A stretch of DNA of 39,712 nt, from NCBI GenBank assembly GCA_018821985.1, contig JAHJKP010000005.1, positions 1 to 39,712 on the forward strand, in the 5' to 3' direction. Source of the stretch: Pseudomonadota bacterium. GTDB lineage: Bacteria > Desulfobacterota > Desulfobulbia > Desulfobulbales > Desulfocapsaceae. The stretch's first letter is position 1; each line of letters begins with the position of its first letter. This document shows, piece after piece, positions 33,599 to 39,712 of the stretch. Under the pieces are notes generated by a model. It was not told where the DNA came from. It worked only from the letters and a program-made list of their open reading frames with translations, and made no database searches. A program made the position numbers and the translations under genes.

Positions 33599-34768
33599 AT
33601 GGGTAGTGAAACGATTCTTCTTGTTGATGACGAGCCCTATGTTCTCGAGGCTATAGTTCGGAAATTACGGAACTCTTTTACCATTCAGACCGCATCAAGT
33701 GGAGAGGAAGCGCTCCAGCTTCTCAAGACAAAGGGGCCCTGTGCTGTGGTCGTCTCCGATATGTCTATGCCGGGGATGGGGGGGATTGAGCTTCTGGCCA
33801 AGGTTAAATCCCTCTATCCGCAGACGATCAGAATCATGCTCACCGGTCATGCGGATCTGGGGAATGCCATTGAGTCTGTGAATACCGGTCAGATTTTTCG
33901 TTTCCTTACCAAACCCTGCAGCGTTTCAGTGCTTGAGTTTGCCCTGCGGCAAGGGTTGAGGCAGTATGAACTGCTGCAGGCAGAACGAGATCTGCTCAAT
34001 AATACCTTGAAGAACAGTATCAAGGTCCTTTGTGAACTCTTAGGCCTTGCCAATGCCTCGGCTTTTCGCAGCAGCTATCGGTTGCGTGAGATAGCAGTTT
34101 ATATGGCGGAACGATTGGCTATAGGCAAAAAGTGGCAGATAGAGATTGCTGCCCTTTTATCTCAGGTCGGATGTGTTACCTTGCCCAGGGATGTTCTGGA
34201 AAAATACCATGCCGGCGTACCGCTAGGTGCAGAAGAGCGGCAGATGTGTGAAAGTCATCCTCAAATCGCCGAAAAACTCATTAAGCAGATTCCACGTCTG
34301 GAAAAGGTGGCGGCGATCATCGGCATGCAGAAGCCCCCGAGGGAAAAGTGGGACGGTGATCATGAAGCCCTTCTCCGTGATGAGGTGCGGGTCGGTGCTC
34401 AAATACTGCAGATAGCCCTTGCCTATGACTGCTTACTCGGCTATGGAGAGTCTCATGCTTCCGCGTTAGCCATTCTTCAGAGGCAATCCCTTTACGACCC
34501 TGAACTTCTATCAGTCCTGGCAGCATATGAAGGGTGGATCCGCCATGGCAATATAGCCAGAATTTCGTATCAGGACCTGTTGCCGGGTATGGTGATGGCA
34601 GAAGATGCGATAGCCAAAGACGGGGCGGTACTCATTCGGAAGGATGAAGAGGTTAGCTGGGCGAAGATTCAGAGCCTGGATAGCTTATTCAAGTATATCG
34701 GGATACAGGAACCACTGGTCGTCTATGTGAAATCCGTTCCGCCTGCAAACGATGTTCACGCACGTTGA
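33599..34768 (+). CDS. Response regulator with degenerate HD-GYP-like output domain
   Basis: The 389-residue protein starts with a receiver domain (1-120): acidic pair D10/D11, phosphoacceptor D54 in VVSDMSMPG, T in MLTGHAD and K in FLTKPC. A helical linker leads to an HD-GYP-like domain (about 135-300). There the expected LLHDIGKI block reads LLSQVGCV, so the HD pair is gone, and the later H-H-E/GYP stretch reads IIGMQKPPREKWDG. The S-H-P-Q-I-A-E-K-L motif (M-x-x-H-P equivalent) remains. Phosphodiesterase activity is therefore unlikely. The C-terminal L-L-P-G-M-V-M-A-E-D segment is a common HD-GYP companion domain. Gene context is given in the findings. Confidence 0.9.
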   Translation: MGSETILLVDDEPYVLEAIVRKLRNSFTIQTASSGEEALQLLKTKGPCAVVVSDMSMPGMGGIELLAKVKSLYPQTIRIMLTGHADLGNAIESVNTGQIFRFLTKPCSVSVLEFALRQGLRQYELLQAERDLLNNTLKNSIKVLCELLGLANASAFRSSYRLREIAVYMAERLAIGKKWQIEIAALLSQVGCVTLPRDVLEKYHAGVPLGAEERQMCESHPQIAEKLIKQIPRLEKVAAIIGMQKPPREKWDGDHEALLRDEVRVGAQILQIALAYDCLLGYGESHASALAILQRQSLYDPELLSVLAAYEGWIRHGNIARISYQDLLPGMVMAEDAIAKDGAVLIRKDEEVSWAKIQSLDSLFKYIGIQEPLVVYVKSVPPANDVHAR

Positions 34769-34862
34769 CCTCCTCTTCCCGCAAGCGGCAGGGGATGGAA
34801 AACTTCCTCATGATCGTCCAGATCGCTTTCTCCCGGCTCTACCAAATCGCTCGTGCCTTCCT
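34759..34862 (-). pseudogene. Histidine-kinase fragment (piece A)
   Basis: In one minus-strand frame the sequence reads GESDLDDHEEVFHP. After a frameshift it reads RLREEEVNVRE. Together these match S-Q-E-G-D-L-D-V-H-E-E and then R-L-R-E-D-E-H-N-L-R-Q of the intact kinase at 28235-29485. Piece A therefore encodes the part just upstream of piece B (33269-33359), with the response regulator gene lying between them. It overlaps the last bases of that gene. Confidence 0.5.
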
Positions 34863-34968
34863 TGTTTGCTAAAAAGAGTTTCTCGGGTAAATTGGTTTAA
34901 ATCATAAGCTCATCAGCATTTTGATCTGGTTGGCATTTGTTATGCAGGGTGTTCCCGTAATTTGAAAA

Positions 34969-36045
34969 ATGAAAAGTATCCCCATGGAATTGATTAAACT
35001 TGGATTGGACCCCTGGTTTCAAGAGCGGGCCAGTAAACTCTGTCTGCCTGAACAACGAATTGCCCGGGTAACGGCGGTTGATCGAGGCTGGTATGTGGTC
35101 AGGAATGAGGAGGGGGAGGTACCCGCCAGGGCAACAGGTAAATTCCTGAATTCTACCGAATCGACTATGAATATGCCTTGCGTCGGAGATTGGGTCTGTG
35201 TGCATTACGACTCTGAAGATTCCGCGAGCATCCATACGGTTCTGCCCAGAAAATCCTTTCTCCATCGGAAATCAGCCGGCAAGAACATCGAGTTGCAGAT
35301 GATCGCGGCCAATATTGATGTCGCCTTCATCGTTCAATCGTGCCATTACGATTTTAATGTGGCCAGACTGGAACGCTATCTGGTGATGGCTAATGAAGGT
35401 CATGTCGAACCATTGCTTGTTCTCACCAAGACGGATCTGGTCACTGCGGACGAATTGGAACAATTAATCTCAAAAATTCGTCGTGGAGGGATCAATACCA
35501 GGATTATTGCTGTCAGCAATGTAACCGGATCTGGACTCGAGCAAATCAAAGAGCTTATGGGCCCTGGGAAAACATACTGTCTCCTCGGCTCCTCAGGAGT
35601 TGGCAAGTCAACTCTCATTAATCAGATCAGTGGCCAGGATACCTTGAAAACAGGATCAGTCAGTGATTCCGGAGAAGGGAGACACACGACCGTACGTCGT
35701 CAACTTATTGTTCTTGAGCAGGGTTCCATGTTTATCGATACGCCGGGAATGCGGGAGATCGGAACTTTTGGGGTGAGCGAAGGAATCAATGATATCTTCG
35801 ATGATATTCAAAAAATAGCTGGCAGTTGCCGCTTCACCAATTGCAGCCACACCAAAGAACCTGGATGCGCGGTGTTACAGGCAATAGAAGACGGTAAACT
35901 GCAGCCGGAACACTATGGGAATTATGTGAAGCTCAAGCAGGAATCAGAGTTGAATGAGACGGCCTATAGTGAGAAACGGAAAAAAGCCAAAACTGTTGGG
36001 AAGGTTGTAAACCCAGGAATGAAACAGTCGAATAAGCAGAAATAA
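34969..36045 (+). CDS. rsgA: Ribosome-associated GTPase RsgA
   Basis: RsgA is a circularly permuted GTPase that checks late 30S subunit assembly. The 358-residue protein has an N-terminal OB fold (about 30-105), a permuted GTPase domain with TKTD (G4, near 143) ahead of GSSGVGKS (G1, near 207), G-R-H-T-T (G2) and D-T-P-G-M (G3), and a C-terminal zinc finger C-x5-C-x-H-x5-C near 287-300. It ends in a Lys-rich tail. All parts look intact. The start is uncertain: ATG 34969 or ATG 34984, neither with a strong ribosome binding site. Confidence 0.95.
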   Translation: MKSIPMELIKLGLDPWFQERASKLCLPEQRIARVTAVDRGWYVVRNEEGEVPARATGKFLNSTESTMNMPCVGDWVCVHYDSEDSASIHTVLPRKSFLHRKSAGKNIELQMIAANIDVAFIVQSCHYDFNVARLERYLVMANEGHVEPLLVLTKTDLVTADELEQLISKIRRGGINTRIIAVSNVTGSGLEQIKELMGPGKTYCLLGSSGVGKSTLINQISGQDTLKTGSVSDSGEGRHTTVRRQLIVLEQGSMFIDTPGMREIGTFGVSEGINDIFDDIQKIAGSCRFTNCSHTKEPGCAVLQAIEDGKLQPEHYGNYVKLKQESELNETAYSEKRKKAKTVGKVVNPGMKQSNKQK

Positions 36046-36122
36046 GATATCGGAGCAGTTTCCCAAACGCAAACAGGCAAACTCAATTGGACTCTTTAAC
36101 CTTTCATGAAACGGAGTTGACC

Positions 36123-36488
36123 ATGTTGTGTCAAAAACAAAATTGCCAGGCAGAGATTGAAGAGGGTGAGGGAAGAGAATTTCATGGACAGTTATTGTGC
36201 GATGACTGCTACATGGATGCCTTGTCTCCGGCGCGAACCTGTGATCCCTGGGCAGTACGCAGTGCTGGCCTTGCCAAAGAGAAGGGAGATACAACGGAAC
36301 AGGGTGGAAGCCTTCAGCAGAAAATCATCGACCTGATCAAGAAATCCGGTGGATTGAGCCTTACCGAACTTGCCGAAAAGCTGTCTGTCCGTCAGGGTGA
36401 TATTGAAAGAGAAATCGCCGCCCTGCGTCATATGGAAAAAATACGCGCGGCCATGCAGAACGATAAAAAGGTCATTATTCTGTGGTGA
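36123..36488 (+). CDS. Small zinc-knuckle and winged-helix protein
   Basis: From ATG 36123 (GGAG 7 bases upstream) the protein has 121 residues. Residues 3-29 hold C-x4-C and C-x2-C (Cys3, 8, 26, 29) around G-R-E-F-H-G-Q-L-L-C, a half-LIM-like or ribbon zinc site. Residues about 65-121 look like a winged helix: I-I-D-L-I-K-K-S-G-G-L-S-L-T-E-L-A-E-K-L, a recognition-helix-like R-Q-G-D-I-E-R-E-I-A-A-L, then a wing K-K-V-I-I-L-W. It may be a small DNA-binding regulator. The target is unknown. It follows rsgA after 77 bases. Confidence 0.65.
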   Translation: MLCQKQNCQAEIEEGEGREFHGQLLCDDCYMDALSPARTCDPWAVRSAGLAKEKGDTTEQGGSLQQKIIDLIKKSGGLSLTELAEKLSVRQGDIEREIAALRHMEKIRAAMQNDKKVIILW

Positions 36489-36530
36489 CATTTAGAACTA
36501 GATAAACATGTCTATATTAGGAGAAAAACC

Positions 36531-36932
36531 ATGAAACGGAGAAACCTTACAAAAGAAATGCTGAGCCCTGAAAAATTCAATATTCTTGTTCGGTTTATGG
36601 TGGTTGCAGCGGAGAAAAAAAGATTTGTTGAATACAACGAGTTAAACAAGGCTTTTGGAATCCCTCTTGAAGATTTAAGAGATTATGCTTGTATTCTTGG
36701 CGATTATTGTTACGAAAACGATCTGCCCTATCTGAATGCTTTGATTATTCACACGACTGAGGGTAAGCCAGGCAATGAATTTTTCACTTGGATAGAAGGT
36801 AAAGACTCTTCCGACTGGGGTGATTTGGTTTCTGAATGTCTGAAGGAGTTCCATTTACCCCAAGGCAATCATCTCCGATTCCAGAACACCTCTGAAATAA
36901 ACGACAGCATTAACAAATTTCTGACGATATAA
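36531..36932 (+). CDS. Hypothetical soluble protein
   Basis: The 133-residue protein has no signal peptide or membrane segment and matches no family I know. The first 75 residues look helical and winged-helix-like (F-V-E-Y-N-E-L-N-K-A-F-G-I-P-L-E-D-L-R-D-Y). The rest is acidic with W-I-E-G-K-D-S-S-D-W-G-D. AGGAG lies 8 bases before the ATG, so it is very likely translated. It lies 42 bases past the zinc/winged-helix gene on the same strand. Confidence 0.6.
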   Translation: MKRRNLTKEMLSPEKFNILVRFMVVAAEKKRFVEYNELNKAFGIPLEDLRDYACILGDYCYENDLPYLNALIIHTTEGKPGNEFFTWIEGKDSSDWGDLVSECLKEFHLPQGNHLRFQNTSEINDSINKFLTI

Positions 36933-36985
36933 GGTTTTTCTGTTTCGGAGCTCAAATTGTAAGTGCAACTTATTGAAATCGGTTT

Positions 36986-36999
36986 GACAAACATTTGTC
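36986..36999. promoter_or_regulatory. Inverted repeat GACAAA-N2-TTTGTC overlapping a -35 box
   Basis: The 6-bp arms are perfect. The left arm overlaps TTGACA at 36984-36989, the best -35 hexamer before the FmdB-type gene at 37066. A weak TTTAAT lies at 37011. A repressor site is possible. Confidence 0.35.
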
Positions 37000-37065
37000 G
37001 GGGTGAACTGTTTAATCTTTCGGAACTTCACCCTGAAAAATTAACATCGGAAAAGGAGATTGCCA

Positions 37066-37230
37066 ATGCCCGTATACGAATTCATATGCCAAAACTGCGA
37101 TCATAATTTTACCTTAGCCATGACTATTTCAGAGTATGAAAAGAAAAAATTTACCTGTCCGAAATGCAAAAGCGATAAGGTAACGCGGCAGCTTTCATCG
37201 TTTCACACTATTACCTCTAAAAAAAGTTAA
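37066..37230 (+). CDS. FmdB-family zinc ribbon protein
   Basis: This 54-residue gene opens with MPVYEFICQNCDHNF and has a second knuckle C-P-K-C, giving the C-x2-C...C-x2-C zinc ribbon of the FmdB family. Members are named after a putative regulator near formylmethanofuran dehydrogenase or formamidase genes, but their role is poorly defined. The ribosome binding site AAAAGGAG lies 8 bases before the ATG. It ends S-S-F-H-T-I-T-S-K-K-S. It belongs with a group of small redox or zinc proteins. Confidence 0.9.
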   Translation: MPVYEFICQNCDHNFTLAMTISEYEKKKFTCPKCKSDKVTRQLSSFHTITSKKS

Positions 37231-37431
37231 TCCTGGACTTAGCGTTTTTTCCTGTATTCAATCTGTCCAGACTCTTTGATTTTTTTCCGCCTCATATCAT
37301 AGAACTGACAGAAGATCGTAATAGAAATTATATCATCAGCAGAATCGAGGAAGATGCCACTTCAAGTAGGGTGGGGGCTGAAAATTTCTTTAGGCTATCC
37401 ATCTTGCAACAATTTGTACAAGGAGACATCC

Positions 37432-37761
37432 ATGTCTGAGAAAAGCAAACCGTCGTTTTACAAGAAGGTGAGCAAGCAGTTTCCGGAGGTTATGACAGTC
37501 GTTGCAAGTCTCGGCACGACGCTGCGCACGGCCGGCCCCCTTGATGAGAAGACCTCGCATCTGGTCCAGTTGGCGGCAGCCGCCGCCAAACAGTCGGAAG
37601 GATCGGTGACTTCCCATACCCGCAGGGCACTGGAGGTGGGAGCAAGTCCCGAGGAGATCTCTCACACCCTGCTGCTTCTGATTACCACGATAGGCTTTCC
37701 CCAGGCCATGGCCGCCCTGTCCTGGGCCCAGGAAGTAATGGAAAAGAAATCTAAAAAATAG
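37432..37761 (+). CDS. Carboxymuconolactone decarboxylase-like protein without the Cys pair
   Basis: From ATG 37432 (AAGGAG 8 bases upstream) the protein has 109 residues. The helical core L-V-Q-L-A-A-A-A-A-K ... S-H-T-R-R-A-L-E-V-G-A-S-P-E-E-I is the CMD/AhpD-like fold. In AhpD-type peroxidase members the motif is C-x2-C-x3-H. Here it is S55-x2-S58-x3-H62, so the disulfide chemistry is lost while the His stays. A simple hydrolase or lyase-type role, or a structural one, is possible. It lies between the FmdB protein and rubredoxin, hinting at a redox or stress setting. Confidence 0.85.
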   Translation: MSEKSKPSFYKKVSKQFPEVMTVVASLGTTLRTAGPLDEKTSHLVQLAAAAAKQSEGSVTSHTRRALEVGASPEEISHTLLLLITTIGFPQAMAALSWAQEVMEKKSKK

Positions 37762-37848
37762 ATAATGGATGATTTTGGACAAAGGATGGCTGAGATTCTC
37801 AACCATGTTATTGAGCTACCATCTTCTTAACAGTACGAAAATAAACCT

Positions 37849-37877
37849 TATACTTATAAAACAAATTCGAATTTGTT
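37849..37877 (+). promoter_or_regulatory. Rubredoxin control region: -10 box and perfect 18-bp palindrome
   Basis: TATACT at 37849-37854 could be a -10 box; no strong -35 is seen. Just after it, 37860-37877 is a perfect palindrome, AACAAATTCGAATTTGTT. It ends 27 bases before the rubredoxin ATG. Lying at or past the transcription start, it would suit a repressor. The regulator is unknown. Confidence 0.5.
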
Positions 37878-37904
37878 AATCATTTCTAAAAAAGGAGGAG
37901 TGTC

Positions 37905-38063
37905 ATGCAAAAGTGGGAATGCCCTTGCGGCTATATTTACGATCCTGCAGAAGGAGATTATGAGCATGGAGTGGAACCAGGTACCGCGTGGGAAGACGTT
38001 CCGGAAGACTGGGTCTGTCCCAAATGTGGTGCCGCCAAAGAAGATTTTTTTGAAGCTGACTAA
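37905..38063 (+). CDS. rub: Rubredoxin with a C-x-C first knuckle
   Basis: Rubredoxin carries single electrons on one Fe held by four Cys. This 52-residue gene reads [18 protein letters not shown], then [22 protein letters not shown]. The second knuckle is the usual C-P-x-C-G, but the first is C-P-C-G-Y, one residue shorter than the classical C-x-x-C-G-Y. The aromatic and Gly positions are otherwise standard. AAAGGAGGAG lies just before the ATG. It ends the small-protein group and is followed by a strong hairpin. Partners in anaerobes include rubrerythrin and superoxide reductase; none is present here. Confidence 0.95.
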   Translation: MQKWECPCGYIYDPAEGDYEHGVEPGTAWEDVPEDWVCPKCGAAKEDFFEAD

Positions 38064-38078
38064 GTCCGAACACCACCT

Positions 38079-38113
38079 GCAGGAGATCGGAGTCCTTGAC
38101 TCCGATCTCCTGC
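38079..38113 (+). terminator. Perfect 16-bp hairpin after rubredoxin
   Basis: Arms 38079-38094 and 38098-38113 pair perfectly around a 3-base loop, 15 bases past the rubredoxin stop. A pyrimidine-rich run with interrupted T's follows, not a clean T-tract. It lies between convergent genes and can serve as a bidirectional terminator. Confidence 0.8.
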
Positions 38114-38192
38114 AACCCCTCCTTTGCTCTTTTCTCCTGTTATAACCTTCTACTCGATACTGAACTAATTTCCTTAATCCATTATTGTGGCG

Positions 38193-39712
38193 TCATTTTG
38201 CCGGGTCCCGCTCAGGTTGGCTCCTCACAAAGGAAACCGTCTGCGACAGGGAGTAGAGCACGGGTACGACTACCAGGGTCAGCAGGGTTGCCACGGCCAG
38301 ACCGAAAATCACCGCCACTGCCATCGGCCCCCACCATTGGGCTGATTCGCCGCCGATCTCCCAGGCGAATCTGCGGAAGTCGAAACTGACCCCCACGGCC
38401 ATGGGCAGCAGACCGAGGATGGTGGTGATCGCGGTGAGCATGACCGGGCGAAAGCGCACCAGACCGGCCCGGATCAGGGCCTCGCGCAGCTCCATCCCCC
38501 TTGCCCGCAGCTGGTTGATGTAGTCGATGAGCACGATGGCGTTGTTGACCACCACCCCGGCCAGAGAGATGACCCCGATGCCGGTCATGATGATGCCGAA
38601 GGGGGTCGCGGTTATCATCAGGCCGAGGAAGACCCCGGTCAGTGAGAGGATGACGGAGCTCATGACGATCAGCATCTGGCGCACCGAGTTGAACTGGGCG
38701 AGCAGCACCATGGCGATAAGGAAGATTGCGGCCACAAAGGCCTTGCCGAGAAAGGCGGTGGCGTTTTGCTGCTCTTCCTGCTCGCCGGAGAAATTGATCG
38801 TGTAGCCGGCGGGCAGATCGAGGGTGGCCAGGCGGCTCTGCACCTCTTTCAGCACCTCGTTGCTGTTGCGGCCGAAGGTGTTGGCGGAGATGGTCACCAC
38901 CCGGTTCTGATCGAGGTGGCGGATTGCACCGAAACCTGCGCCCATCTCGATCCGGGCCACCGTGGAGAGGGGAACCGGAGCCCCGGTCACGGTGGGAATG
39001 AGCAGACTGCCGATGTCGGAGAGGTTCTGACGACGTGGTTCGGGCAGGCGGGCCACGATGTCATACTCATCCTTGCCGTCGCGGTAGACCCCGAGTTTGC
39101 TGCCGCTGATGGCGGCCTTGACAGTGGTGGAGATTGCGGCGGTGGAGAGCCCCAGCAGCGTCGCTTTGTTGCGGTCCACCAGCACCCGGATCTCGGGCTT
39201 GGACTTGGAAAAATCATCCTTGAGATCGACCAGGCCGGGGACATCCTTGATCAGGGCCTTGGACTGCTCCACCAGCGCCCCCAGGGCGCCTATCTCTTCA
39301 CCGCTGATCTCGATATTGACCGGCGGCCCTGTGGGCGGGCCATGCTTCTCCTTCTCCACCTTGATCTCCGCCCCGGCCATGGAGCCAATCGCCTTGCGGA
39401 TACGGCCCAGCACGCTGTTCGAATCTTCGCTCCGCTCATGCCGGTCGACAAAGTCCAGGGAAATTTTGCTCTGATGGGACTGCCCGGCGGAACCACCGCT
39501 CACCTCGCCGCTTGCGGCAACGCCAACCTCGCCGACGACGAATTCCAGGTCCGTTTCCTGGCGGGCGACCTTCTCCACCGCCAGTGCCAGTTGGTTTGAG
39601 GTCTCCAGATTGGCCCCTTCCGCTGCCTTGATCTCGACGAAGGCCCGGTTCGGCTCGGACTCGGGGAAGAGCTCCACTCCGTGACCGAGCAGGCCGTAGC
39701 TGGCGATGATCA
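38193..39712 (-). CDS. RND-family efflux pump, C-terminal part (cut by window edge)
   Basis: About 505 residues of the C-terminal half of an RND (AcrB/HAE-type) inner-membrane transporter are present; the frame runs on past the right edge (S-Y-G-L-L-G-H-G-V-E before the first internal Met). The porter domain shows GPPTGPPVNIEISG and VDRNKA. The membrane half has L-A-Q-F-N-S-V-R-Q, G-V-V-V-N-N-A-I-V-L-I-D-Y and R-F-R-P-V-M-L-T-A-I-T-T-I-L-G-L-L-P-M-A, all classic RND motifs. Substrate class (drug, metal, lipid) cannot be told from this part. GC content is visibly higher than in the neighbouring small genes. Confidence 0.93.
   Translation of the reverse strand, partial: IIASYGLLGHGVELFPESEPNRAFVEIKAAEGANLETSNQLALAVEKVARQETDLEFVVGEVGVAASGEVSGGSAGQSHQSKISLDFVDRHERSEDSNSVLGRIRKAIGSMAGAEIKVEKEKHGPPTGPPVNIEISGEEIGALGALVEQSKALIKDVPGLVDLKDDFSKSKPEIRVLVDRNKATLLGLSTAAISTTVKAAISGSKLGVYRDGKDEYDIVARLPEPRRQNLSDIGSLLIPTVTGAPVPLSTVARIEMGAGFGAIRHLDQNRVVTISANTFGRNSNEVLKEVQSRLATLDLPAGYTINFSGEQEEQQNATAFLGKAFVAAIFLIAMVLLAQFNSVRQMLIVMSSVILSLTGVFLGLMITATPFGIIMTGIGVISLAGVVVNNAIVLIDYINQLRARGMELREALIRAGLVRFRPVMLTAITTILGLLPMAVGVSFDFRRFAWEIGGESAQWWGPMAVAVIFGLAVATLLTLVVVPVLYSLSQTVSFVRSQPERDPAK

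Noticed and set aside
38766-39599. 277-codon plus-strand open frame inside the RND pump gene
   Set aside because: Antisense shadow of a high-GC RND gene whose motifs are clear on the other strand.

Overview
The window looks like chromosome from a Gram-negative, anaerobic deltaproteobacterium, most likely a sulfate or sulfur reducer of the Desulfobulbales type. This rests on gene content, not on a database search. LPS genes (waaA, lptF) indicate an outer membrane. The cobalamin genes present are the anaerobic-type set (cbiB, cbiA, cbiC). There is a rubredoxin, and a second CbiA-type amidase with the look of DsrN, the siroheme amidase of sulfite-reducing organisms. No tRNA, rRNA or CRISPR array was seen.

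Layout. 0-3.7 kb is sparse and AT-rich: a DUF1499 protein, a structured-RNA-like segment (possible group II intron debris), an exported Asp/Gln/Arg/Thr- and Gly-rich repeat protein, a wrecked IS21-family element, and an exported metallo-beta-lactamase-fold hydrolase. 3.9-7.0 kb holds an FAD dehydrogenase (COG2509 type), a DUF2293 protein and a Yip1-like membrane protein. 7.4-10.5 kb is the cobalamin operon cbiB-cbiA-cbiC. Facing it, 13.7-10.6 kb on the minus strand carries two Roadblock-like proteins, the NAD(P)HX repair enzyme Nnr and a CBS-pair protein. 13.8-19.7 kb has an LptF permease with an unusual C-terminal zinc-finger-like fusion, then divergent uvrB, a DUF374 acyltransferase and the DsrN-like amidase. 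24.7-19.7 kb on the minus strand has waaA overlapping comEC, then a small Cys-motif protein and a lipoprotein.

25.7-34.8 kb is a cyclic-di-GMP and two-component block. It has two diguanylate cyclases whose C-terminal halves are recent duplicates (one with a periplasmic PhnD-like sensor domain, one with cytoplasmic PAS domains). A histidine kinase lies between them on the opposite strand. Downstream is a response regulator whose HD-GYP-like output domain has lost its catalytic HD pair; this gene is bracketed by decayed pieces of a second kinase of the same family. Also here are an exported protein with phage-tail-type GYH repeats and a DUF2156 protein. 35-38.1 kb holds rsgA and a run of small proteins: a zinc/winged-helix protein, a hypothetical, an FmdB zinc ribbon, a Cys-less carboxymuconolactone decarboxylase-like protein, and a rubredoxin with a C-x-C first knuckle behind a perfect palindrome. 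The right edge cuts an RND efflux pump gene.

The most novel-looking items are the LptF/Ada-type zinc-domain fusion, the degenerate HD-GYP regulator set into kinase debris, the orphan Roadblock pair, and the C-x-C rubredoxin with its palindromic operator candidate. No single complete new system is proven by the sequence. All family calls are by eye from motifs.
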